Assembly: GCF_022664455.2 (NCBI RefSeq)
Contig: NZ_JAKRKC020000001.1
Coordinates: 3,353,001 to 3,417,000 of the forward strand
Source of the DNA: Actinomadura luzonensis
GTDB lineage: Bacteria; Actinomycetota; Actinomycetes; Streptosporangiales; Streptosporangiaceae
Direction: 5' to 3'
DNA: 64,000 nt
Shown: piece after piece, positions 50,111 to 57,704 of the stretch
Position numbering within the stretch: the first letter of the stretch is position 1
Layout: every line of letters starts with the position of its first letter
Notes under the pieces: generated by a model
What the model was told of the DNA's origin: nothing
Database searches by the model: none
Seen by the model: the letters and a program-made list of their open reading frames with translations, nothing else
Position numbers and translations under genes: made by a program

Positions 50111-51162
50111 GACAGGCGCCGCCGGATCCACCAGAAGCAGAACCCGGTCAGGCCGAGCGTGAGCAGGGCGTAGAGGCCGGTCTCCAGCCACTGGAACGGC
50201 CAGAAGCGGCCGAGCGGGTGGTATTCGGCCTGCTGCCGGTAGCCGAGCCGGTTGATCTCGGCCAGGCAGGCGCCGCCGCCGGCCGCGCTCTGCGGCGCGC
50301 AGGGCCCCGAGGTGGTGGACACCGGGATGAGGCCGTGGCCGTCCTCGCCGCCGCCCGGCATCACGCGCCCGGACGGGTCGAGCAGGCGGCTGGCCAGGAC
50401 CCAGGCGCCCGCCTGGCCGGGCACGGCCGACTCCAGCCGCACCTCGGGAGGGCCGCCGCCGTCCCCGCGGATGCCGAGGTGGTCCACGTTGCCCTGGCCG
50501 AGCTGGGACGTCGCGGTGACCGGGGTCATCAGGTGCGGCCGCACCAGCAGCGGCACGGCGAGCTGCAACGCGGTGAAGACGGCCAGGGTCAGCGCCATGG
50601 CGGGCAGCGTGCGGCGTACCAGCATGCCGACGCTCACGCCCAGGACGAAGGCGAAGGCCGCGTACCCCATGGGGGCGATGCCGCGCGCGCTGAAGATGAG
50701 CGGGTCCATCACCGCGAAGCCGGCCGGCGCGGACCTGTCCAGCGGGCCGGACCACCAGGTCACCGCGAGGCCGCACACTCCGGCGGCGGCGACGGCCGCC
50801 AGGCCGGTGAGCCCCAGCTTGACCGCCAGCCAGCGGCCCCGGGTGACGCTCTGGTTCCACACCAGCAGGTGGGTGCCCGCCTCCAGCTCGCGGGTGATCA
50901 GTGGCGCCCCCCAGAAGAGCCCGACCAGCGCGGGCAGCAGCAGCACGAGGAGGGTGACGGCCAGGAAGGGAAGCTGGTAGGTGTCGAAGAAGGCGTCGAA
51001 GAAGCGGTCGCAGGCGCCCTCGCGGGTGCAGGCGGCCAGCCCGGCCGAGTAGCCGGCGGCCAGGCGGGGCCCGGTCAGGACGAGCACGGCGGCGAGGACG
51101 CCGAGCACGGCGGCGGTCAGCGCGGCCGAGCCGCGGAACTGCCGCCAGGTCAGCCAGATCAT
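50107..51162 (-). CDS. ABC-2 type exporter permease
   Basis: 351 residues with about six membrane helices: SAALTAAVLGVLAAVLVLTG, FLAVTLLVLLLPALVGLFWG, GLTGLAAVAAAGVCGLAVTW, YAAFAFVLGVSVGMLV, ALTLAVFTALQLAVPLLV and a final TGLYALLTLGLTGFCFWW. WGAPLITRELEAGTHLLVWN is the ABC-2 membrane motif of this subgroup. A large loop between helices 5 and 6 (about 100 residues) is extracytoplasmic. It pairs with the ATPase encoded next door, overlapping its stop by four bases. Confidence 0.86.
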   Translation of the reverse strand: MIWLTWRQFRGSAALTAAVLGVLAAVLVLTGPRLAAGYSAGLAACTREGACDRFFDAFFDTYQLPFLAVTLLVLLLPALVGLFWGAPLITRELEAGTHLLVWNQSVTRGRWLAVKLGLTGLAAVAAAGVCGLAVTWWSGPLDRSAPAGFAVMDPLIFSARGIAPMGYAAFAFVLGVSVGMLVRRTLPAMALTLAVFTALQLAVPLLVRPHLMTPVTATSQLGQGNVDHLGIRGDGGGPPEVRLESAVPGQAGAWVLASRLLDPSGRVMPGGGEDGHGLIPVSTTSGPCAPQSAAGGGACLAEINRLGYRQQAEYHPLGRFWPFQWLETGLYALLTLGLTGFCFWWIRRRLS

Positions 51163-52049
51163 CGCGGCACCTCCAGCAGGACGCGCCGCTCGCCGGCGAC
51201 GTCGCGGTCCAGGTAGGCGAGGACCAGGTCCTCCAGGCCGAGCCGGCTGACGTTCCAGGCGGGGTCGAGGACGGGCTCGCCGGTGCGCACGATGAACGTG
51301 CTCTGCCGTTCGGTGTGCCGCGCGGAGACCACCTGCTGGCCGGCGGGCAGCCGGCCGGGGTCGCGGCGCGGGCCGGTGAGCCGGTGGTGGGTGGCCAGCA
51401 ACTCCTCCACCTCCCCGGCGACCTGGACGCGGGAGCCGACGAGCACGATCAGGAAGTCGCAGACCCGTTCCAGGTCGGACACCAGATGGGAGGAGAGCAC
51501 GACGCTGAGCTGGTGCTCGGCCGTGGCCTCCATCAGCCCTTGCAGGAACTCGCGGCGGGCCAGGGGGTCGAGCGAGGCCACCGGCTCGTCCAGCAGCAGC
51601 AGCTCGGGCCGCTTGGCCAGGCCGAGGGTGAGGGCGAGCTGGGCGCGCTGCCCGCCGGACAGCCGGCCCGCCTTGTGCGAGGGGTCGAGGCCGAGCCGTT
51701 CGGCGCGCTCGCGGGCCAGGGCGTCGTCCCAGCGGCGGTTCAGCCGGGCGCCCAGCCGCAGGTGGTCGGCGACGGTCAGCCCCGCGTAGACGGGGGTGTC
51801 CTGGGCGACGAAGCCGACCCTCGCCAGCTGCGCGGGCCCGGCCGCGGGCCGGCCGCCGAGCACGGTGATCTCGCCCGCGCTCGGTTCGAGCTGGCCCGCG
51901 GCCAGCTTCAGCAGCGTCGTCTTGCCGGCGCCGTTGGGGCCGACCAGGCCGACGACGTGGCCGGCCGGGATGTCGACGGTGCACTCGCGAAGCGCCCAGC
52001 GTCTGCCGTATCTCTTGCCCAGTGCCTGGGCGCGCAGGACCGAGGTCAC
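51159..52049 (-). CDS. ABC exporter ATP-binding protein
   Basis: 296 residues. Walker A GPNGAGKT (37-44), signature LSGGQRAQL, Walker B LLLLDEPVASLDPL and the SSHLVSDLERVCD switch region. The last 80 residues are the DUF4162-like extension seen in ABC-2 drug/bacteriocin exporters. ATG 52049 overlaps the GntR stop (ATGA) and the stop overlaps the permease start, so the operon is translationally coupled throughout. Confidence 0.9.
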   Translation of the reverse strand: MTSVLRAQALGKRYGRRWALRECTVDIPAGHVVGLVGPNGAGKTTLLKLAAGQLEPSAGEITVLGGRPAAGPAQLARVGFVAQDTPVYAGLTVADHLRLGARLNRRWDDALARERAERLGLDPSHKAGRLSGGQRAQLALTLGLAKRPELLLLDEPVASLDPLARREFLQGLMEATAEHQLSVVLSSHLVSDLERVCDFLIVLVGSRVQVAGEVEELLATHHRLTGPRRDPGRLPAGQQVVSARHTERQSTFIVRTGEPVLDPAWNVSRLGLEDLVLAYLDRDVAGERRVLLEVPR

Positions 52050-52438
52050 GCTATGTCCTCCTGAGCAGTGCTGCGGAAGGTGGTCGTGAACAGGGCCTCG
52101 ATGCTCTCGTCGTCGAGGCCGGCCCGGCGGGCCTTGGCCAGCCAGCGCCGCAGTTCGAGCCGCAGGGGGCCGTGCGCGGCCAGCGAGGCGCCGGTGAGCG
52201 TCGCCGTCACGAACGTGCCCACGCCTGGGCGGGCGGCGACCAGGCCCTCGTGTTCGAGCTCCCGGTAGGCCTTGAGGACGGTGTTGGGGTTGATCGCGAG
52301 CTGCGCCACGACCTCCTTGACCGTCGGGAGCTGGTCGCCCTCGCGCAGCAGGCCGAGGCGCAGCGCGTGGCGTACCTGCTGGACGAGCTGCTGGTACGGC
52401 GAGAGGCCGGACTTCGCCTCGAGGTGGAACTCGATCAC
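52046..52438 (-). CDS. GntR-family regulator, YtrA subfamily
   Basis: 130 residues. A GntR wHTH is clear: SPYQQLVQQVRHALRLGLLR, EGDQLPTVKEVVAQLAINPN and TVLKAYRELEHEGLVAARPG. Only a short two-helix C-terminus follows, which is the hallmark of YtrA-type regulators that sit at the head of ABC-transporter operons. GTG 52438 has TTTGGAG upstream. A 34-bp palindrome lies directly before it, so autorepression is likely. Confidence 0.9.
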   Translation of the reverse strand: MIEFHLEAKSGLSPYQQLVQQVRHALRLGLLREGDQLPTVKEVVAQLAINPNTVLKAYRELEHEGLVAARPGVGTFVTATLTGASLAAHGPLRLELRRWLAKARRAGLDDESIEALFTTTFRSTAQEDIA

Positions 52439-52446
52439 CGTTGCTC

Positions 52447-52480
52447 CAAATATCTAGTGTGCTAGCACATTAGATATTTG
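52447..52480. promoter_or_regulatory. 34-bp near-perfect palindrome, operator of the YtrA-type regulator
   Basis: The left half is CAAATATCTAGTGTGCT and the right half AGCACATTAGATATTTG; 16 of 17 pairs match, the exception being 52457/52470. It is nine bases upstream of the regulator start and strikingly AT-rich against its surroundings. It may overlap the promoter. Confidence 0.85.
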
Positions 52481-52517
52481 CATGTATGGAGACGGTAAGG
52501 AACGCCCCGGGACGGGC

Positions 52518-53120
52518 TCAGTCGAGCCTGATGTGCCGCAGGCTGACCCCGGTCCGCCGCAGCCAGCCGCGCAGCCGGCCGTCCGCGCCGGGCGTCAGCC
52601 GCAGCCCGGCGGCGTCGGCGATCCGCTCGGCGACCTGCGGCACCGTCAGCCCGTCGGTGTCGACCTGCTCGGCGAACTCGGGACGGCGCAGCCGCTCCAG
52701 GCACTCCTCCAGCCGCGCCACCGCGAACGCCTCCCGCTTCAGCGACCGGCTCAGGCTGCGGCCGCGCAGCCGCCTCAGCACCGTCTCCCGGCCGGCGAGC
52801 AGCGCGAAGTGCCGCACCTCGTGGCCGGCCTGGCGCAGGCGGGTCAGGATCTCGTCGTAGTAGGCGGGCTCGACCAGCGTCATCGGCGCGATGACCACGC
52901 CGTCGTGCCGGGTCAGCGCGAGGTCGAGCACCTCGCGGACGCCCTGGCGCCAGGCGGGCAGGCGCTGGAAGTCGGTGCGCAGCGCGGGCGGCGTCATCCG
53001 GTGCAGGCCGAAGCCCACGTGCTCGGGGTCGCAGACGACGCTGCCGGGCAGCCGCCTGTTGAGCTCGTACGCCGTCTGCGTCTTGCCGCCGCCGAAGGGG
53101 CCGTTGATCCACACCAGCAT
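52518..53120 (-). CDS. P-loop NTPase, kinase-like (AAA_33/shikimate-kinase-like)
   Basis: About 200 residues. Walker A is GPFGGGKT (7-14) in MLVWINGPFGGGKTQTAYEL. A following segment VCDPEHVGFGLHRMTP and the later VVIAPMTLVEPAYYDEILTR and VLRRLRGRS (lid-like Arg) resemble nucleoside/antibiotic-kinase-like P-loop proteins, often annotated as AAA family ATPase or TmrB-like. TmrB gives tunicamycin resistance in Bacillus, and the resemblance in layout is worth noting but not proven. ATG 53120 is used; an in-frame upstream ATG (53156) adds 12 residues. Confidence 0.78.
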   Translation of the reverse strand: MLVWINGPFGGGKTQTAYELNRRLPGSVVCDPEHVGFGLHRMTPPALRTDFQRLPAWRQGVREVLDLALTRHDGVVIAPMTLVEPAYYDEILTRLRQAGHEVRHFALLAGRETVLRRLRGRSLSRSLKREAFAVARLEECLERLRRPEFAEQVDTDGLTVPQVAERIADAAGLRLTPGADGRLRGWLRRTGVSLRHIRLD

Positions 53121-53171
53121 GCCGGCCACCCTGCCGCATGCCGCCGCCCGGCTCAAGTCACAGCAGGCGGC

Positions 53172-53774
53172 TCACAGGAGACGGCGCTGCACCACGTCGG
53201 CGATGACCGCGTCGACCACCCCGGCCAGCGTCCCGGGGGCCGGCGGGCCGGCCTCGCGGTCGGCGAACAGCAGGTGGGCGGCGCCGATGAGGGCGAGCGC
53301 GAGCGCGTCCACGTCGGCGTCGGCGGCGAGGCGCCCCATCGCGCGCTCGTCGCGCAGGTAGGCGCTGAGCACGCTGGCCGCCTGGGTCAGCAGCGGGATG
53401 CCGGGGGCGGGGTGGGCCCGGCGCAGGCGGGCGCGCAGCTCGTCGCGGAAGACGACGAGGCCGACGATCGACACGGTGACCGGGTCGAACAGGTGGATGA
53501 GCGCCGCGGTGAGGCGGTCGGCGACGGCGCCGGTGCCCGCCCCGGCGCGCAGGTCCGCGGCGGGGCCGTCGAGCGCGGCGATGCGCTCGCTCACCAGCTC
53601 GGCGAGGAAGTCGTCGAAGTCGTCGAAGTGCCGGTGCAGCACGCCCTTGGCGACGCCCGCCTCCTCGGTGACGGCGCGGCTGGTCAGGCCGCTCGCCCCG
53701 TCGCGGAACAGCACCCGGCCGGCGGCCTCGAACAACTGCCGGCGCACGTCGCGCAGGGCCACTCCCGTCGGCAT
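53172..53774 (-). CDS. TetR-family regulator
   Basis: 200 residues. HTH: VRRQLFEAAGRVLFRDGASG, LTSRAVTEEAGVAKGVLHRH, then FDDFDDFLAELVSERIA. The C-terminal ligand domain ends FADREAGPPAPGTLAGVVDAV. ATG 53774 has AAGGGGAG upstream. The divergent methyltransferase gene begins 87 bases away, with two palindromes between the starts. Confidence 0.87.
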   Translation of the reverse strand: MPTGVALRDVRRQLFEAAGRVLFRDGASGLTSRAVTEEAGVAKGVLHRHFDDFDDFLAELVSERIAALDGPAADLRAGAGTGAVADRLTAALIHLFDPVTVSIVGLVVFRDELRARLRRAHPAPGIPLLTQAASVLSAYLRDERAMGRLAADADVDALALALIGAAHLLFADREAGPPAPGTLAGVVDAVIADVVQRRLL

Positions 53775-53832
53775 CGCCCGTTCTCCCCTTGCCTCGGTTC
53801 TTCGCTCGACGCGAAACGCTATCGGGTTGTTG

Positions 53833-53870
53833 AGTGGGCGCGTGCCCACTATGGTGGGCGCATGCCCACT
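53833..53870. promoter_or_regulatory. Twin palindromic operators overlapping the methyltransferase start
   Basis: AGTGGGC-GCGT-GCCCACT (53833-53850) is perfect. The second copy, GTGGGC-GCAT-GCCCAC (53854-53869), is centred 20 bases away, or two helical turns. The second copy contains the methyltransferase ATG (53862-53864), so a bound repressor would cover the start of the gene. Confidence 0.8.
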
Positions 53871-54674
53871 CTACCTCGGGACGACTCCCGTCCCTCCCCG
53901 GAAGCCCCCCATCAGGCCAGGCAGATCGCCGAGTCGTTCGGCGTCGACGCCGCCCGCTACGACCGGGCCCGGCCCGCCTACCCCGACGCGCTGATCCGGC
54001 GGATCGCCGACGCCGCGCGCGACCTCGCCGACGTCGGCTGCGGCACCGGCATCGAGGCCCGCCAGTTCCTCGCGGCCGGCTGCACGGTGCTGGGGATCGA
54101 GCCGGACGCGCGCATGGCCGAGTTCGCCCGCGGCACCGGCGTCGAGGTGGAGGTCGCCACGTTCGAGGACTGGGACCCCGCCGGCCGCACCTTCGACGCG
54201 GTCGTCGCCGGGCAGTCGTGGCACTGGGTTGACCCGGTCGCCGGCGCGGCCAAGGCCGCCCAGGTGCTGCGCCCCGGCGGCCTGCTGGCGGTGTTCGCGC
54301 ACGTCTACGACCCGCCCGCGCCGATCGCCGAGGCGCTGAACGCCGCGCTGCGGCGCGTGGCGCCCGACTCGCCCTTCGCCGCCGGCTCGCCGCCGCCGGC
54401 CCAGGAGATCTACCGGCGGATGTTCGACACGTTCGCCGACGGCATCCGCGACTCGGGCGCGTTCGGCGAGCCGGAGCAGTGGCGCTTCGACACCGAGCGG
54501 CACTACACCCGCGAGGAATGGCTCGACCTGCTGCCCACGACGGGCAGCCTCACCCGGCTCCCGGCCGGGGATCTGGCCGAGGTGCTGGGCTCCGTCGGGG
54601 CCGCCATCGACGCGGCCGGGGGCGCCTTCACCACGACCTGGACGACCACGGCGGTGGTCGCCCACCGCGGGTGA
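53862..54674 (+). CDS. Class I SAM-dependent methyltransferase
   Basis: 270 residues. Motif I is LADVGCGTGIEARQFL, motif post-I LGIEPDARMAEFARG, motif II FDAVVAGQSWHWVD and motif III LRPGGLLAVFAHVYDPPAP, all of the UbiE/Methyltransf_11 type. The substrate is unknown. ATG 53862 lies within the repressor palindrome and has no ribosome-binding site, so the transcript is probably leaderless. No other ATG lies before motif I. The divergent TetR gene is its likely repressor. Confidence 0.87.
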   Translation: MPTLPRDDSRPSPEAPHQARQIAESFGVDAARYDRARPAYPDALIRRIADAARDLADVGCGTGIEARQFLAAGCTVLGIEPDARMAEFARGTGVEVEVATFEDWDPAGRTFDAVVAGQSWHWVDPVAGAAKAAQVLRPGGLLAVFAHVYDPPAPIAEALNAALRRVAPDSPFAAGSPPPAQEIYRRMFDTFADGIRDSGAFGEPEQWRFDTERHYTREEWLDLLPTTGSLTRLPAGDLAEVLGSVGAAIDAAGGAFTTTWTTTAVVAHRG

Positions 54675-54687
54675 ACACCGTCCGCCA

Positions 54688-54720
54688 CCGGTCCCGCGAC
54701 GTGGTGAGTCGCGGGACCGG
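54688..54720. terminator. Bidirectional terminator hairpin
   Basis: CCGGTCCCGCGAC (54688-54700) and GTCGCGGGACCGG (54708-54720) form a perfect 13-bp stem with a seven-base loop. It sits between the convergent methyltransferase and lipase genes (54674 and 54738). Confidence 0.85.
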
Positions 54721-54737
54721 CCCAGGTGAGCGCGCCG

Positions 54738-55991
54738 TCAGTCGGGCAGGCGGTCGAGGAGCCAGGTGGCGGCCTCTTCGGTGATCTCGGTGTGGCCGTG
54801 GTTGGTGCCGGCGCACAGGAAGTCGTCGAAGTCGCTCTCGTCCGGGTCGAGCGCGTCGATGTCGAGGTGCAGGTCGGCCTCGGTGAGGTCGCGTACCGAG
54901 ACGGCACTGATCGACGGCACGAAGCAGTGCGCGGGATCAGGGTTGTCGACGTCCAGGCCGAGCCCGGTCGCCTCGGCGATGGCGTTGAGCGCGTCGGCGA
55001 GGATCGCGAAGCCCGGCAGGGTGCCGCCGGGGGCGCCGTCCACGGGCGGCACGCCCGGCGCCTGCACCTCGGCGACGTCGGGGGTCAGGACGCGGAGCTT
55101 GGCGACGAGGGTGTCGGGCGCGATGGGCTGGGTGCGCAGCTCGGTGCCGGCGATGAGGTCGCCGGTGCCGAGCAGCGCGGCCTCGCCGGCCTCGACGCCG
55201 TTGCCCGAGCCGTCGCCGGTCCCGTCGGCAACGGCGAGCAGCCGCGGCAGGCGCGGCCAGCCGCCGACGGACTCCAGCGCCTGCAGGAACCGGGTGCGCA
55301 GCGGGTCCACGCCGGGCACGCCGGTCCAGTCGGACAGGTGCCAGGACAGCAGCTCGCGGGCGGCCGGGCTGTTGAACTGGTCGGAGAACCGGGCGTCGTA
55401 GGCCCGCAGGTAGTGCGCGAACGCCTGCAGCGAGATCGGCACGTAGGCGCCGCGGTGCGGGCTGTCCCAGGAGAAGTACACGCCGACCTGGTGGTCGACG
55501 CGCTGCTGCTCCATCCGGGCGAGGGCGTAACGGGTGACCAGGCCGCCCATGCTGAACCCGCCGGCCAGCAGGCGCGCGCCGCCCAGCCGCTCGGCCGCCG
55601 CGCGGTGGATCGCGGCGGTGGCGGTGTGGGCGTTGTCGAGGATGGAGGCGCCGCGGTCGTCGTAGCCGATGACGACGACGTCGCGGCCGCGCCGGCGCAG
55701 CGCGCTGACCAGCGGGAACGCGTGCCGCTCCAGCCCGTCGTACAGCTCGTCGATGTCGCTGGCGCCGGCCCCGAAGCCGTCGGCCAGGAGCACCGGCCGG
55801 GTCAGGCCCTGGTTGCCCTGGCCGTAGTACACCCAGGCGGTGCCGCCGGGCAGCGGCCAGCAGTCGCTCCACGGGTCGGCGGGCGGGACGGCGGCGGTGG
55901 CCTCGGTCCTGCCGCCGGCGCTGGCGCTGGAGGACAGGAGGATCGGTGACACGGCGCTCAGGGCGCTCGTGAGCTGCTGTTCGTTGATCAC
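54738..55991 (-). CDS. Esterase/lipase-family alpha/beta hydrolase
   Basis: 417 residues, no clear signal peptide. PVLLADGFGAGASDIDELYD (oxyanion), VVVIGYDDRGASILDNAH, RLLAGGFSMGGLVTRYALAR (GFSMG nucleophile elbow), VYFSWDSPHRGAYVPISLQA, then a long C-terminal part ending CFVPSISAVSVRDLTEADL and NHGHTEITEE with the likely catalytic His. This resembles LCAT/PGAP1-like lipases (alternating cap and core). GTG 55991 is the only good start. It is 93 bases downstream of the CMD gene and may belong to that operon or be separate. Confidence 0.8.
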   Translation of the reverse strand: MINEQQLTSALSAVSPILLSSSASAGGRTEATAAVPPADPWSDCWPLPGGTAWVYYGQGNQGLTRPVLLADGFGAGASDIDELYDGLERHAFPLVSALRRRGRDVVVIGYDDRGASILDNAHTATAAIHRAAAERLGGARLLAGGFSMGGLVTRYALARMEQQRVDHQVGVYFSWDSPHRGAYVPISLQAFAHYLRAYDARFSDQFNSPAARELLSWHLSDWTGVPGVDPLRTRFLQALESVGGWPRLPRLLAVADGTGDGSGNGVEAGEAALLGTGDLIAGTELRTQPIAPDTLVAKLRVLTPDVAEVQAPGVPPVDGAPGGTLPGFAILADALNAIAEATGLGLDVDNPDPAHCFVPSISAVSVRDLTEADLHLDIDALDPDESDFDDFLCAGTNHGHTEITEEAATWLLDRLPD

Positions 55992-56084
55992 ATCCGGTAG
56001 TTACCTTGCCGGGCTTCACGGCTACCTCAAGCGACGCTGCTGTCTTGGTGCTGATCACAGCCCGTCCTCCAGCGGTCGCGCGGC

Positions 56085-56492
56085 TCACCCGCTCGCGGCG
56101 GGGGCGGGCAGCAGGCCGCGTTCGGCGAAGACCTGCTTGGCGATCGAGGTGGCGACCAGCGCCCGCGGCATCCCGCAGTAGACGGCCGCCTGCAGCAGCG
56201 CCTCGGTGATCTGCTCCGGGGTCAGCCCCGTGTTGAGCGCGATCCGCAGGTGCATCTTGAGCTGCGGCTCGCAGCTCCCCAGCGTGGTGAGGATGCCCAG
56301 GATGACGAGCTGCCGGTCGCGCGGCGGCAGCGCGGGCCGGTCGTAGATCTCGCCGAACGCCCAGGAGATCACCTGGTCGGCCAGGTCGGGGGAGACGTCG
56401 TCGAGGGCGGCGGTGACGTGGGCGCGGGCGGTGCCGTCCAGGCGGTCCAGGACGTTCTCGCCGTGTTTGCGGCGGTTCTGATCGGTCGTCAT
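56085..56492 (-). CDS. Carboxymuconolactone decarboxylase-family protein
   Basis: 135 residues. The CMD/AhpD fold is shown by FGEIYDRPALPPRDRQLVIL, GILTTLGSCEPQLKMHLRIA and LTPEQITEALLQAAVYCGMP. A Cys and a downstream His (SCEPQLKMH) sit where PcaC/AhpD proteins carry their active-site residues. Members decarboxylate carboxymuconolactone or reduce peroxides; many have no known activity. It starts seven bases after the P450 stop. Confidence 0.85.
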   Translation of the reverse strand: MTTDQNRRKHGENVLDRLDGTARAHVTAALDDVSPDLADQVISWAFGEIYDRPALPPRDRQLVILGILTTLGSCEPQLKMHLRIALNTGLTPEQITEALLQAAVYCGMPRALVATSIAKQVFAERGLLPAPAASG

Positions 56493-56499
56493 GTCATCC

Positions 56500-57675
56500 T
56501 CACCAGCGGACGTGGAGGCTGTCGGGGTGCCGGTAACGCCAGCCGTGGTAGGCGGGCGGCCGGTCGGGGTCGGGGCGCAGGCCGGGCAGGCGCTCCAGCA
56601 GCACCTCCAGGCTGATGCGGACGATCTCCGGCACGAAGTCGATGGCCAGGCACCGGTGCCGGGCGTAGCCGAGCGAGACGTGCGGGTGCGGCGTCCGGTA
56701 CAGGTCGAAGCGGTCAGGGTCGTCGAACACGGTCTCGTCCCGGTTGGCGGAGGCGACGATGGCGGCGACCGGCGCGCCCTCCGGGATCGTCACGCCGGCC
56801 AGCGTGACCTGGTGGGGCGCCGAGCGCATGAGCGCGCCCACGGGCGAGATCCACCGCAGCGCCTCGTGCACGGCGGCCGGCAGCAGCGACAGGTCCGCCT
56901 TGACCGCCGCGTACTGCTCGGGACGACCGAACAGGCCGAGCAGCGCGTAGCAGGCCGCGACCGACGGCTCCTCGATGGCGCTCATGACCAGCCGCAGCGT
57001 CGGCAGCACCTCCTCCAGCGTGCGCGGGTTCCCGGGGGGCCGGCCGGCGTGGATGAGGTTGGACAGCGTGGACTGGTTGGGGTTCTTGGTGTAGCGCTCG
57101 ACGGTGGGGGTCAGGGCGCGGTTGATCTCGGCGGCGGTGTCCTCGCCGAGCCGCTGCTTGGCGGGGTCGTGCTCGAAGTTGGTGATGCCGGTGTTGAGGC
57201 CGCGTGACCAGCGCAGGAAGATCTCCGGGTCCACCTGGTCCAGCCCGAGCACCTTGGCCTCGGACAGGACGGCGATGGGGCCGAGGTAGTCGCGCTTCAG
57301 CTCGGCCTCGCCGCGGCCGGCGATGGTCTCGGCGTACTTCTCCGACAGCCGGCGGACGTCGTCGGCGAAGAAGCGGTGCACGGTCTCGGTCGAGTAGTCC
57401 ACGTCCACGCAGGCGCGCAGCTCGGCGTGGGCGTCGCCCTCGGTGCCGAGCATGTTGCCCGGCCCGCACACCTGGGCCACCAGGGACTGCGGGAAGTGAG
57501 TGGTGAACGACTGCGGGCGGCTGACCACGGCCACGACGTCGTCCCAGCGGGTCACCATCCACTGGTCGATCGCGGGCAGGAAGGCGACCGGCTCCTCCTT
57601 GCGCAGCCGGGCGTAGATCGGGTACGGATCCTCGTTGAGCTGGTCGAGCGTGATGCTCTCGGCGAAAGTGCTCAT
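56500..57675 (-). CDS. Divergent cytochrome P450-like protein
   Basis: 391 residues with a clear P450 outline (start ITLDQLNEDPYPIYARLRKE, ExxR in HEALRWI with E271 and R274, NRDETVFDDPDRFDLYR), but key motifs have drifted. The I-helix oxygen-activation motif AGxET is replaced by SAIEEPS (232-238). The heme loop is SLGYARHRCLAID (334-346), which keeps Cys342 but loses the Phe and the Gly after Cys. It may still bind heme but with altered chemistry. It lies between the decarboxylase gene (29-base gap) and the CMD gene (7-base gap), so the three probably act together. Confidence 0.82.
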   Translation of the reverse strand: MSTFAESITLDQLNEDPYPIYARLRKEEPVAFLPAIDQWMVTRWDDVVAVVSRPQSFTTHFPQSLVAQVCGPGNMLGTEGDAHAELRACVDVDYSTETVHRFFADDVRRLSEKYAETIAGRGEAELKRDYLGPIAVLSEAKVLGLDQVDPEIFLRWSRGLNTGITNFEHDPAKQRLGEDTAAEINRALTPTVERYTKNPNQSTLSNLIHAGRPPGNPRTLEEVLPTLRLVMSAIEEPSVAACYALLGLFGRPEQYAAVKADLSLLPAAVHEALRWISPVGALMRSAPHQVTLAGVTIPEGAPVAAIVASANRDETVFDDPDRFDLYRTPHPHVSLGYARHRCLAIDFVPEIVRISLEVLLERLPGLRPDPDRPPAYHGWRYRHPDSLHVRW

Positions 57676-57704
57676 GGCGGCAGGTCCTCTCCGTGTGGGC
57701 GGGG

